From Telopea speciosissima (lineage: Eukaryota; Streptophyta; Magnoliopsida; Proteales; Proteaceae): 64,000 bases of DNA. The stretch is from the NCBI RefSeq assembly GCF_018873765.1, contig NC_057924.1, forward strand, positions 12,363,001-12,427,000. The letters are read 5' to 3'. Below the pieces are notes generated by a model that was given only the letters and a program-made list of their open reading frames with translations, was not told where the DNA came from and searched no databases. Positions 12,169 to 22,790 of the stretch are shown piece by piece. How positions within the stretch are numbered: the stretch's first letter is position 1; each line of letters starts with the position of its first letter. Position numbers and translations under genes: made by a program.

Positions 12169-13881
12169 TGTTAGTCAAATAGTAGTTCATGGGATCGTTG
12201 TACTCATGTATCAAGCTGGGTTCACAAATATTGGAAAGTTTGGATTGTCCTAGGGCGCGTTACATAAATTTTAGGATTGCCTATGGTCACCCATAGGCGC
12301 CCTAAATAAATTTTACGGTTGCCCATGGGTGCCCTACCGTGACCCAATTAGGATATAGTATGATAAACCATTACCCAATCCATCTCTTACTTGTCCCATA
12401 AAGTTATGGATCCCCAAGAGAGAGAAATTTCATCTCTTTTTCATCCCATGGAAAGAGGGATCCATCCATATCCGAATGCGCAGTGGAAAGAGATCGATTC
12501 GGATTTCTTTTACATCCCATGAATAATCACATAATAGAAACAAGAGGAATTAACAGAAATTTGTTAACCTGATGAGCCTCAAGTGTTGCTCCTCCAATAG
12601 ACAGTGGTTCTTCCTCCAACCAGTACACCAGGTAAATAGATCTAAACCCCTAATGATGCAACCAAGGTTCTCCAAGTCAATCCAATAATCTCTTTAGATC
12701 TTCAAGTACAAATCCGGATTTCCAAAACCCTAACTCTCAAAAACTAGAAAGAGCAAGAAGAAGGAGAGAGAAGAGATCAAGAGAGAGTGAGAGAGCCAAA
12801 AACGTGGGAGAGAGGGGGAGCACCCAAAACCGTCCAAGGCTGGAAAAAATCTCTCCCCCTCCATGTTTTAGGTGTTTAAATAGATAGGGCCTCTAAAGCC
12901 CTGTTTGGAAAAATCTCAGTGAGAGTCTGACACTCTCTCTCCTCATTGACTTGAACCTGTTTAAACCTGATGGGCTTCTAATTGGTGAAGAAGCAGAATC
13001 TAATAGGGAATAGTTTAATTAATTAATTATTTTATATTTAATGGATAAATAATAAATTGCACCATATCCAAAAAATTAAATAAATAATTAATTAATTAGT
13101 AAATTCCAATTATACCCTCATATAATAATTAATTATTATGTACCAATCCACCACTAATCAACACCATCATTATGGAATCTAGGGCATGTACACTAGTACT
13201 GCCAAACCCCCATGTCCATATAAGAGTGTTTGTGTATATGATCGGGTCCCGCAAAACTTGATAAAATATTTTAATTAATAACTACATATAATCTATCATT
13301 TTATGTAAAATAGGTTTTGCAAAAACCATTTCCAAAACAGCACTGGATCCAGATTCCGATCCGATCATTCACAAACAACCTCAATCTTGGTGTTCCCCAA
13401 TCGGACAATGGTGACCATGTTGAGTAACTCCTTCACTCATAAAATGTTTGCACATTCCCAGAACACTAGCTTTGGCTCACTTGAGTCTCAATCATTGATG
13501 AACCAAAGAATGCAGTCACATTTTGTAGTGACAGGGTCCTCTCAAGTGCAGGGTCTCGGTGACACATGTCTATCCCATCCTACATCTGGCAATAATACAT
13601 GAGGGACTCAACAAAGTAGATTCTTTGCCAATGCACATCATTATCCGCACTTGCATTCGTACCCTGACATCAACATGTCTAAGCATACCCAATGCGACGA
13701 CCATATGATAAGGGTTCCTAGCCCAAACCCTAGTCATGACTACCATTTTAAGTAAAAATTACAGACACATAATGCTCAAAAAGTTTATATCGCATGTGAT
13801 AATATTAAACCAAAATATATAAAATATTCAATACAAAGTAAACCGGACCGAACCGGGTTTGATGGACACATAAATCCAACA
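12169..13881 (-). mobile_element. Solo LTR (1.7 kb) with 5-bp TSD
   Basis: The element begins tgttagtcaaat, ends aaatccaaca, and is bracketed by the direct repeat tgtgt at 12164-12168 and 13882-13886. Comparison with the other array units shows that removing it restores the repeat unit (attccaaaggg joined to tgttccctta). TG...CA ends and a 5-base duplication are hallmarks of LTR retrotransposons; with no coding domain inside, a solo LTR or small non-autonomous element is likely. The right end read in reverse (tgttggatttatgtgtcc) resembles a copia LTR start, hence the minus strand. Confidence 0.75.
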
Positions 13882-14111
13882 TGTGTTCCCTTATTCGCCC
13901 GACACTGCACTCGGGCAGTGTATGGAACTCTCTCCCAAGAAATATTTATATAATTTTTCAATAAACAACAATATATTCATTGATGTTTTTTTTCCTGCAT
14001 TTTCTCATAGTTTTATTAATTTATGGGAAGAGGATAGGCACACTGCCTATTTGTGGTATAGTGGGCGGTACCAATGGGGGTGTGAGATGCCATATCATAC
14101 AAGAGGTGCAA

Positions 14112-14144
14112 GGGGGTGGGGGTGGGGGTGGGGGTGGGGTGGGG
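14112..14144 (+). repeat. G-rich tract with quadruplex potential
   Basis: Six runs of 4-5 G separated by single T. It is an expansion of the G-rich block present in each array unit. Confidence 0.8.
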
Positions 14145-14445
14145 AAGAGAGAGAACCATGCATAGTGGGCACTTAATTTATGGCATTGTTGGAAAACCCA
14201 GTTTTGACTCGGTTGACGCATCTGAATCTGATAAAAAAACGGGATTCCTGGTCAAGAGTCGTGAAGACTCATTCTATGTTATATAAAAAAATAACAAAAA
14301 AGAAGACACTTGGGCCGAGTCTACATTGATTCGCTTTTTTTTGTCGAGTCTTCAAAAACTTACCGAATCTGGTAAAAAAACCCAAAAATCTATAAAAAAG
14401 TAAATCCTGACATCCTTCTCTATTCCCTAGAGTTCTAGTGTTTAG

Positions 14446-14604
14446 GAATCGTTATCCTCTCTGTTCTGACATGGTCGATCTTTGCATCGTCTTGTGCTGC
14501 GAGAGGCCATGTGGCACAATGGGCCCCACATGATGCACATGGCCTCTGCAGCCGCCGCACAATGCAGTACAGCACCGTGCTGTAACAGGAGAGGATAAAA
14601 ATTC
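14446..14604. mobile_element. Mutator-like hairpin MITE, 159 bp
   Basis: The ends read gaatcgttatcctctc and, in reverse complement, gaatttttatcctctcc. The interior is a near palindrome (gaggccatgtg...cacatggcctc). The flanks agtgtttag (14437-14445) and agtgtctag (14605-14613) form a 9-base duplication with one mismatch. Nine-base duplications are typical of Mutator-like elements. Confidence 0.65.
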
Positions 14605-14668
14605 AGTGTCTAGAGTGTAACAAGTAGACCCTAACCATCTCAAACAAAGTGATAAAAGTTAAAACCCT

Positions 14669-14670
14669 AT

Positions 14671-14697
<27 letters not shown>
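14669..14697. repeat. (TA)n microsatellite
   Basis: Uninterrupted TA run within the hAT-like element. Confidence 0.9.
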
Positions 14698-14701
<4 letters not shown>

Positions 14702-16123
14702 GTCATTACTCATCAGAAGTCGGAACCGTATTATATTCTATTCTTCCTTCTTCTCTTTGGCGATTGGAGTCTCTTGCTATGACGATAAATCTCTCAAGCT
14801 CTCAATCAGTTAGCCTCTCACACGGTAAATCTCTCAAGAGTCAAGATCTCAATCCAAATGATTGTATGCATTCAAATGCATGTGTTTATATTGTATTAAT
14901 ATGTATAAAAATCAGAAAAAAAAATGACTCGGCCTGACTAGGTCGACTCACCAGGTTTTTGACTAGACGAGTCGAGTAAAAAAACCTGATTTCCCAACAA
15001 TGGTTTATGGTACTCCAACAATGTGTCCAACATTTTCTCTTAACTTATATGAAATTTTCTTATTAACAAGTCTCACGGTGTCAAATAATTTTTAACTTTA
15101 CTTTTTTGTCCTTTTAGTGTTATACACATTTTTTCTCCAATGAGGGTAAATACAACACAAGCTTCAAGAAATAAGGGAAAAATTTTTGTACAACACAAAC
15201 TCAAAAATGAAATTGCACACCCCCTCACATATCATTGTTCATGTGAGGGGGTGATATGGGGAATCCTCTCCCAAGAAATATTTATTTAATTTTCAATGAA
15301 GAACAATATCTTCATTGATGTGTTTTTTTTCCTGTAATTTTTTTTTTCTATTTTTTCATATTTCTATTATTTATAGAAAGAGGAATAGGCATACTGGCTG
15401 TGTGCGGTACCAATGGGAGTGGGAGATGCAATATCATACAAGAGATGCAAGGGGGATGAGGGTGGAGAAGAGAGAGAGAGACATAGTGGGCACTAGCCTA
15501 TGGTACTCCAGCGGTGTGTCCAACCTTTTCTCTTAATTTATAGGAATTTTTCTTATTAACAAGTCTCACAGTGTCAAATAATTTTTAACTTTACTTTTTT
15601 GTCCTTTTGGTATTATACACAATTTTTCACAACTAAGGGTAAATATATACAACACAAGCTTCAAGAAATATGGAGAAAAGTTTTGTACAACGCCAACTCA
15701 AAAATGAAATTGCACACCCCCTCACATATCATTGTTCATGTGAGGGGGTGATATGTCATAAATTCCCCTCCCCTTTTGTCAGATTCCAAATGGAGCTCCC
15801 TTATTTGCCCGAAATTGCACGCGGGCAGTGTAGGAAAACCTCTTCCAAGAAATATTTATCTAACTTTTCAATAAAGAACAATATATTCATTGATGTGTTT
15901 TTTTCCTGTATTTTTCATATTTTTATTAATTTATGGGAAGAGAGACAGGCACACTACCTGTGTGCGGTATAGTGGGCGGTACCAATGGGGGTGCGAGATG
16001 CAATATCATACAAGAAGTGTAAGGGGGTGGGGTGGGGAAGAGAGAGACAAACATAGTGGGCGCTAGTTTTTGGTACTCCAACGGTGTGTCCAACCTTTTC
16101 TCTTAATTTATATGAAATTTTTT

Positions 16124-16352
16124 ACATTTTTTTTAATAGTTGGGCCCCAAGGAGAGTTGAACTCATGACCTCTTCTTTGCGAGGTGTTGGTCTTTGCCAA
16201 CTGAGCAACCCCTTGGGGTATAGGTTTTAGTATATGGTCGAGCTTTCAACCATTGGATGGGCATGACCATGTACAGTACACAACTTCTCGTTCCCATCCA
16301 ATGGTTGAAGGCACAGTCGTGCATGGTGCATGATTGTGTACGAAACCTTTTG
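16124..16352 (-). mobile_element. tRNA-related retrosequence inserted in an array unit
   Basis: The insertion splits the unit between tatatgaaattttt and ctttttcttattaa. On the minus strand bases 16218-16145 fold like a tRNA: 7-base acceptor stem ccccaag/cttgggg, an A-box-like ttgctcagttgg, an anticodon-like arm acctc/gaggt with an 8-base loop, and a T arm gag-ttcaact-ctc. An A-rich tail (aaaaaaaaatg) follows. At 16238-16308 there is a perfect 15-base inverted repeat, caaccattggatggg. The loop size argues against a functional tRNA, so a SINE or tRNA retropseudogene is likelier. Confidence 0.5.
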
Positions 16353-17030
16353 CTTTTTCTTATTAATAAGTCTCACGCTGTCCAAAACTTTACTTGTTTG
16401 TCCTTTTAGTTTTATACACAATTTTTCTCCAATGGGGATAAATACAAACACAAGCTTCAAGAAATACGGGAAAAAAATTTTGTACAACGCCAACTCAAAA
16501 TGAAATTGTACATCCCCTCACATATCATTGTTCATGTGAAGGGGTGATATGTCATAAATTCCCCTCCCCCTTTTGTCAGATTCCAAAGGAGGTCCCTTAT
16601 TCACCAGAAACTACACTTGGGCAGTGTAGGGAACCGTCTCCCAAGAAATATTTATCTAACTTTTTAATGAAGAACAATATATTCATTGATGTGTTTTTTT
16701 TCCTATATTTTTTCTATTTTTCATATTTTTATTAATTTATGGGAAGAGGGATAGGTATACTGCTTGTGTATGGTATAGTGGACGGTACCAATGGGGGTGT
16801 GAGATGCAATATCATACAAGAGGTGCAAGGGTGGGGAGTGGGGAAGAGAGAGACAAACATAGTGGGCACTAGCTTATGGTACTCAACGGTGTGTCTAACC
16901 TTTTCTCTTGATTTACATGAATTTTTCTTATTTACAAGTCTCACGATGTTCGTCAAATAATTTACTTTACTTTTTTGTCTTTTTAGTATTGTATAAAAGT
17001 TTTCTCCAATGGGGGTAAATATTGTCATTT

Positions 17031-17649
17031 CACATGTATACTCGAAATATGTGTATAACAATGACATTTTTTTATAATGACATAATGATCATTATGTCAT
17101 TTTCAAATTATTCTTGAAAACCTTTTTATACTCTTAAATTAAAATTTTTTGAAAATAATACCAGAAATTAATAGAAGGTATCAGGTTCTAAATACAACTA
17201 TAGAGGTATCATTCATGAATTCAAATCAGCTCCCAACATAGGGGATAAGTGGGGATGGATGTGACACCTCCTACTATATATTTATTGAAGGGTGTATTTA
17301 AAAAAAAAGTGATTCATCATCACTAAGTTGACACCAAGTTTTGTGATAAAATTGAAGAGTGAAGGTACATCTCAGAGCCAATCACATGTTTATTTTGTTT
17401 CCATAAATACCCCTCCTCCCCTTATAAATGGTAAGAATAGGACAAGTGGTTGCCTCTCATATATAAAAACTGAACTCAAAAAAAAAAAAAACAAGAGAAT
17501 GGATCATTTGCTCGTATGTGCCGGTGAATGTACATGTAACTTGTCCTTTTTGTTTCCATTAATACCCCTCCTCCCCTTGTAAATGGCAAAAATGGTACAG
17601 GTGGTTACCTCTGACACGTATATGGAACTGGACTAAAAAAATTGACTCT
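17031..17649. other. Intergenic, no gene recognised
   Basis: AT-rich sequence with a diverged duplication: ttttgtttccataaatacccctcctccccttataaatgg near 17393 recurs near 17550 as a near copy. Confidence 0.5.
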
Positions 17650-18031
17650 GAATCCTCTGTCGTACTGCAGGGTGTGCGGTGCACATCTTGTGACACAGCA
17701 GAGGCCACATGGTACACATGGCACACATGGCCTCTACGGAAAATTATCCTCTCTAATTCCTTAAAGTGTGGCAGTACGACAGTGTTAGGTGGAGATATTA
17801 ACACTTGGCAACTGTCGCATCCAACCGTCCATATCAATGACCTCGGATTGTTGGATGTGGCAGCTTCTAGGTGTCAACATCTCCACCTAGCACTGCCGTG
17901 GCCACACTTTAGGAATTGGAGAGGATAATAATCCTGACCTCTACTGTGGTGCATATCCGCACATCCTGTGACACAGTAGAGGCCACCGCAGGATGTGCAC
18001 CGCATACCCTGCAGTATGGAAGAGGATTTTT
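17650..18031. mobile_element. Outer hairpin MITE carrying a nested MITE
   Basis: The left arm (gaatcctctgtcgtactgca, then gggtgtgcggtgcacatc and gtgacacagcagaggcc) is mirrored by the right arm (cctctactg...gtgcaccgcataccctgcag ending agaggattttt). The second element at 17738-17934 sits in its loop. The end sequence and hairpin architecture resemble the Mutator-like MITEs at 14446 and 40670. Flanking duplications are not clear, so it is older than its insert. Confidence 0.65.
17738..17934. mobile_element. Inner Mutator-like MITE, 197 bp
   Basis: Terminal inverted repeats run for about 65 bases: ggaaaattatcctctctaat and, in reverse complement from the right, ggattattatcctctccaat, both continuing into tcc..aaagtgtggc and taggtggagat. 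The flanks ggcctctac (17729-17737) and gacctctac (17936-17944) give a 9-base duplication with one mismatch, and they lie inside the outer element's arm. Confidence 0.7.
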
Positions 18032-19385
18032 GTTAAAGAAAAATATGATTTTTCAACTATGGTTAAAAACTTAGAATTGGAGTGGCATCTGCCAATACAT
18101 TCATGATGGTTCAGTCCTCCGAGCAATCTCTTAATCTAAAGGGAACAAACAACAACGTTATAGAATTGATTTGATCGATCCAAAAAGACAACAAAAGCAC
18201 AGTTCAAAGAAGAAGAACATTACGGGTACACAGACTTCTTCTTCTTCGCACGTAGATAAAAACAAGGAAGGCAGAGCTGCAGAGTCCAGAGTGTTAAAGG
18301 TCCCATTTGATTTTGGTACAAACTTGCATTCAGTGATGAAACCAAACCAAACCAGCCAGCGATTTGCGAGGGCAGCTTTCATTTGAACATTTTAAGACTC
18401 TCAGTTACACGACAAAGCTGTTGGGAGTCGAGTGTGAGTTGGGGTGTTTGATAGAGACTTGGGACCACACCCACCCTCCCCCAAGTGCTTCTTCCACCGT
18501 TCCCCAAACCCCACTGCCTTTCCTCTCCTCTCTTTGCGGTTCACTTGTCCCTTTCCCTTCCGCCAATGACTCTTTAACTGTAACAAAAGTAACCCAAACA
18601 CGTAATCCCTCACCGTACTCTACTCTCTATATTACACTTTTTGTTTTTTTTTATTTGACAAAGTGGAAATGTGGAACTGTAAACTGTTCTTCATCTACAC
18701 CAGCATCACTGGAAATATCAAACGGTAGAGATTTCTACCTCTCTATCCACCAAACCTACTTAATTGGTTCCATCTTTCATGGGCAAAATAATGTTCTGTA
18801 TTCCTCTGCTCTCCTCTGTTTGGGTGACCTTTCTTCTCCTGGGTTGGCTCACCATTACTCCACAGAAAGAGACCCAGTACCTTCCTTGAGTAAATACTAA
18901 ATAGTACTAGTATTAATAGCTGTTAGTTCTGCAAGCGCTTCTTCTTCTTTCAGTTTCTTCCTTACAGATTCCACTCTTTACTTCCTCACTCCTTACTCTT
19001 CCTTTAAATTTTTTATTTTTTTTAATCCTTTTTTAGGTGGGTTGTCTTTCCTTCACCGACAATCAAACAGTTTTTTTGTAGCATTTCTTTCTGGGTTGAG
19101 GATCTGACCCGCTGCCTTCTGGCTGTTAGTGAGTGTTTTTCTTCTCTTATATTTTCCTTTTCTTTAATAAAGAAATTCACTTATATATTCCTTTTCACCT
19201 GATTTCCACCTCACTAATCTGTGCATTTCTGTTGTGTTGTGTCGGTGGTTTCATTTATCTTCCCTTCTCTCTTATCTCCTCCACCCCTCAATCTATCTGT
19301 TTTGTTGGCTACTGGGTTTCTCCTCTTTGTTATCCAGGTGAAGATAGACAGAGATAGAGGGTACAGATCAATTTGCTGAGTATTC
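18032..19385 (+). promoter_or_regulatory. Upstream region and presumed leader of the DUF1218 gene
   Basis: A pyrimidine-rich leader (18900-19370) precedes the start codon. A gtgagt at 19129-19134 and a pyrimidine tract ending tatccag at 19338 could bound a leader intron; this is inference. A weak TATA-like tctatatta lies near 18626. The 178-codon ORF at 18364-18900 starts without ATG and shows no domain. Confidence 0.35.
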
Positions 19386-21393
19386 ATGGCTTCCAAATTG
19401 CTCTTAATCATCGTCTTCATCTTTGATCTAATCGCCTTTGGCCTCGCCGTTGCTGCTGAGCAGCGTAGGAGTAAGGTATGTGTCTCTCTTCTCATCCTCT
19501 GCCTTCTTCTTCTACTTTATTTATTGATTCACTGAATACAAATAATTTTTATTTTCTGGGTTTTCTAAGTAGTGGTAGGATAGATTCATAGATCGTCAGA
19601 TCTTAAACAGTTCTGTTAGTTTCTATGTGTGAGTTCATGGGTTGCTATTTCTTACTTTCTTAGTGGAATTGAGCAGAACAAGAGTGTAAAATGTAAATTT
19701 TGGCTACCCAGCAGTTAGTGGTTTAGTACTAAGGTAAACTTGACTTAAAATTTTAGTTCTACCAGGGATTAGATGGAAGTTGAACAGAATCCCTCATTTT
19801 TTTCAGTCAGCGGTTGATGAAATTTCTTCATCAGATCTGGTGAGAACTCCTCTTCACTGCCCGGAACAAAGATGTAGTTTGAAGATGTCCGTAATGTATT
19901 AGTGTCAGACACCCCAGTTTGAAAGTGTCTACAACAGAACAAATGTTCTCTTCTTCTAGATCTGAGATAAGTTTTCCTCTTTCTTCTTCGTTCCCCCTTC
20001 CCCCAAAAACCAAAGTTAATTACTCAAGAACTCCTAAATTTCTGCAGCAATATCTGTTCTGCAATGAGCTTTTTACTCTTTTATTTAGGATTTTTATAAT
20101 CTCTTTTATCTGATAATATTTCGAATTCATATAGGAAATCTAGTTGGAAACGTTCTGAAAGATCATATTTTCTACAATTTTGAGCCTGAAAAAAACAAAG
20201 GTTCACCCAGGCACAGTGTCACTATGAAATTCTTAGTATATTCCAATCTCCAGCAGGCCTTATCCTCTGTGTTGCGCCTACTAGTTTCAAACGCATAATG
20301 GTAGTGCAAAAGATATTGTGTTTCTGTTCCTAACAGTTCGGTAACCAATTTGCAGTCTAACTCAAACTGAGGCCAAATGGATACAAGTCTCAATGATATT
20401 GCCCCATCTTGTATTGGACTCTTCACCTTTGTTCTCAATGATCTAAATGTTATCTGAATATCAAACATTTCAATTTCACTAGAAGTCCAATCAGTGTATC
20501 AACCGAACACTGGGTTGACCCTTTTAATTTCAAATTCTGGTGGTCATTCATTGTGTTAAAATTATTCTTCTTCTGTTAAAACCTGGGTATATGGTTATGG
20601 GCATGAAATCCCTGGATTCAAAATAGGATGGTTTTAGGGCAAAGGAAAATGTACGGATCTGGGTGAACTTGAAATGGTTGTCCTGTCACATATATGTCAT
20701 TCTCATTTCTGTACTGATCAGTAGGCTTCTCTTACAGGCTCAAGTCGTCTCTGATTCTGAGAAGAATTATTATTACTGTGTCTACGATTCGGACATCGCA
20801 ACTGGATATGGTGTAGGGGCATTTTTGTTCCTGATGGTTAGCCAAGTCCTTATAATGGTGGCAAGTAGGTGCTTCTGCTGTGGGAAGGCTCTGAATCCCA
20901 GTGGTTCAAGGGCATGGGCTGTTGTTCTCTTCATCACTTGCTGGTATGTGCTTGAGCTGGTCCAATGCTTGATGAAATTTAGTGTGTTGGCACTTATTAA
21001 TGGTGGATAAATTTTCAAATTTACCAGTCTGATCTGTATCTGTCATGCCTTAATTTTCCACTTCATGACATTAGTAATATTCTCCTTCTTTGCTCCAACT
21101 ATTAAATATTATGTTGATTTGTCTATCTCAGGTTGACATTTCTTATTGCGGAGATTTGCTTGCTTGCGGGTTCTGTGAGGAATGCCTACCATACCAGATA
21201 CACGACAATTTTTGGGGCCCAAACTCCTTCTTGCGAGATCTTGAGGAAAGGAGTCTTTGGAGCAGGGGCTGCCTTCATTGTGTTCACTGGCATACTCACT
21301 GAACTCTTCTATGTTTGCTACTCTAAGGCTAAGGATGGATTCAGATCTGACTTTGGCAAAGACACTGGTGTGGGGATGGGAACCTACAGCTGA
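19386..21393 (+). CDS. DUF1218 membrane protein (fiber protein Fb34-like), three exons
   Basis: Exons are 19386-19475, 20738-20943 and 21132-21393, giving 185 residues. Splice sites are canonical (aag|gtatgt, cttacag|gct, ctg|gtatgt, tctcag|gtt) and the phases join (phase 0, then phase 2 through a shared TGG). The protein starts MASKLLLIIVFIFDLIAFGL, a first membrane segment or signal anchor. Three further hydrophobic segments follow: GVGAFLFLMVSQVLIMVA, AWAVVLFITCW-LTFLIAEICLLAG and AAFIVFTGILTELFYVCYS. Between them are the Cys pattern RCFCCG and the conserved NAYHT and C-E-x-L-R-K-G-V-F-G motifs. Length and four-segment layout fit the plant DUF1218 family, which includes cotton Fb34 and the MWL, VCC and DEAL proteins linked to secondary walls and vein or leaf symmetry. 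The biochemical role is unknown. No defects are seen and the family call is firm. Confidence 0.93.
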
Positions 21394-21990
21394 GTTAGCA
21401 TAAGATACAACATTGTTAGCTTAGGATGGAACTGTTTGCACTCTGGATTTATAATGTTTGGCTCACGCATTGAGTTTCATTTGGTCTTTTCTGTGGAGCT
21501 TAATTTTGTTCTTTGGATATGTTATTCAATCCTAGTTTCTATTCCGTATATATATTCTTTTCTTGTAAGGCCTGACCGGCTCCCCAATTCTCTTTTTCGT
21601 TTCTATCAACTTGAATCATATCTCATGAATGTAGATTCATTTAGGTGATAGAGCATCACTTTATTTGTTTTGATCGACATTTTATTTGATAAAATGGAGG
21701 GGTTATGGTCCTGGGTTCCTATTTCCAATTTCTTCCAAATGCTTTCTTTCCCTACAGATTAAAGCTGGTGGTTCTCATGAATGCACCAGCCTAAAATTTA
21801 CTAACCTTTGTTGGTTCCTTCAATTTATTTTCTTCACGGTTCTTTGCCTGTGAGGAAAGCCCATTAGTTTGTTACTAGCAGACATGCAGGAAAAAAGATG
21901 GAGCTGTTCGTTTCTTTTTTACCCTCTGTTTTTTGGGGTTTTAGTTCTGTGGTTACATATACATGTCAACCCTGCAATACTAGGGATCTT

Positions 21991-22092
21991 TGTTAGGGAC
22001 GAATGTGCAATCATGAAGAAGAACTCAAGCAAACAATTGCACATAATGCAAGGAATTTATCGTGGTTTGGTAAGATTGCCTACATCCATTTG
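21991..22092 (+). mobile_element. LTR fragment related to the solo LTR at 48914
   Basis: It starts tgttagggacgaatgtgcaa and matches the first 100 bases of 48914-49265 in order (aatcatgaagaagaa, aagcaaacaat, gaggaattta-like, gtggtt, ccta.catcc), then stops. It is a truncated LTR. Confidence 0.55.
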
Positions 22093-22633
22093 ATAGCACA
22101 AAATGCTCCCTTTCCTTTAGGCTAAGTACATGGTCTGGTACCGGACTTAGCCCATTTATGGTGGTTGGATGTAGCCCAACGGGTGCTTGACCAATACTGT
22201 TACTCTTGTTTATAGGCCCGTTAATCCATTTATAGCCTATTATAGTCCAACAAGCCCGATTATGGACCAATAATTTCTGGCTGAATAGAAACATGTCCAT
22301 TCTTGGCCTACAATATCCGATTAATTAAGCAGTTAATAACATTGTGGAACCTTAAATTGGTGACGAATGATTAAGCTCGACTGACATCGATTGGCTGACA
22401 GCCCTACATGGACATATATGAGATTATATATGATTGAATTTGAGTCTGAGATCTACTGTGTAGTCAGTTCATGGTTGAAATTGCCACATCACTTCCAAGT
22501 GGCAAAAATAAATGATGCTTTCACATGATTAAGTCCATTTCTTCATAGGCAATGTTTGAGCTTGGTAGAGTCTTGAAATCTTTTAATCGAGGCAGATTTT
22601 AGTAACCCAAACCATGCAGCAGATCTAGGACCC

Positions 22634-22790
22634 CTGGCTCTCCTCCAGTCGTGGCGGGAGCTGGAGGATCCAGCCCAGTAAAACTGGAAAGGGGGGGGGG
22701 GGGGGGAGGGGCACCTGTGAAATGACCCAAACACCCCTGTTTTTGCTGGACTGGATCCTCCAGCTCCCACCACGGCTGGAGGAGAGCCGA
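22634..22790. repeat. Inverted repeat with G-run in the loop
   Basis: The left arm (ggctctcctccagtcgtggc then gggagctggaggatccag) is mirrored at 22750-22788 (ctggatcctccagctccc then accacggctggaggagagcc). The loop holds an 18-base G-run. The structure fits a foldback MITE; its outer edges are not defined. Confidence 0.65.

Larger units (their letters stand above)
14184..15002. mobile_element. hAT-like non-autonomous element, 819 bp
   Basis: Terminal inverted repeats cattgttgg...ccaacaatg, with further imperfect mirror sequence inside (cagttttgactcgg / gagtcgagtaaaaaaacctg). It is flanked by an 8-base duplication with one mismatch (atttatgg 14176-14183, gtttatgg 15003-15010). It interrupts an array unit exactly between gcacttaatttatgg and tggtactcc. 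An 8-base duplication is typical of hAT transposons. It has no transposase ORF and carries the MITE at 14446-14604 and a (TA)n run. Confidence 0.65.
12025..17030. repeat. Interrupted tandem array of about 0.5 kb units
   Basis: Four units begin with aagcttcaagaaata at 12025, 15159, 15656 and 16452. Each unit carries in order: tacaac.c.aactcaaaaatg; a perfect inverted repeat ccccctcacat/atgtgaggggg around a short loop; cccaagaaatatttat; ttcattgatg; a G-rich block before gaagagagag; tggtactcca.c.gtgtgtc; and ttattaacaagtctcac. With the insertions (12169-13881, 14184-15002, 16124-16352) removed, periods are about 590, 497 and 560 bases; the second unit has lost about 100 bases after its inverted repeat. 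The function and origin of the unit are unknown. Confidence 0.8.

Noticed and set aside
12025..17030. CRISPR-like or satellite-centromere array
   Set aside because: Units are about 500 bases, only four in number and carry transposons; there is no short repeat-spacer pattern and no long homogeneous satellite.
18364..18900. 178-codon ORF upstream of the DUF1218 gene
   Set aside because: It begins at TTG, has no domain, and lies in the promoter or leader of a real gene.
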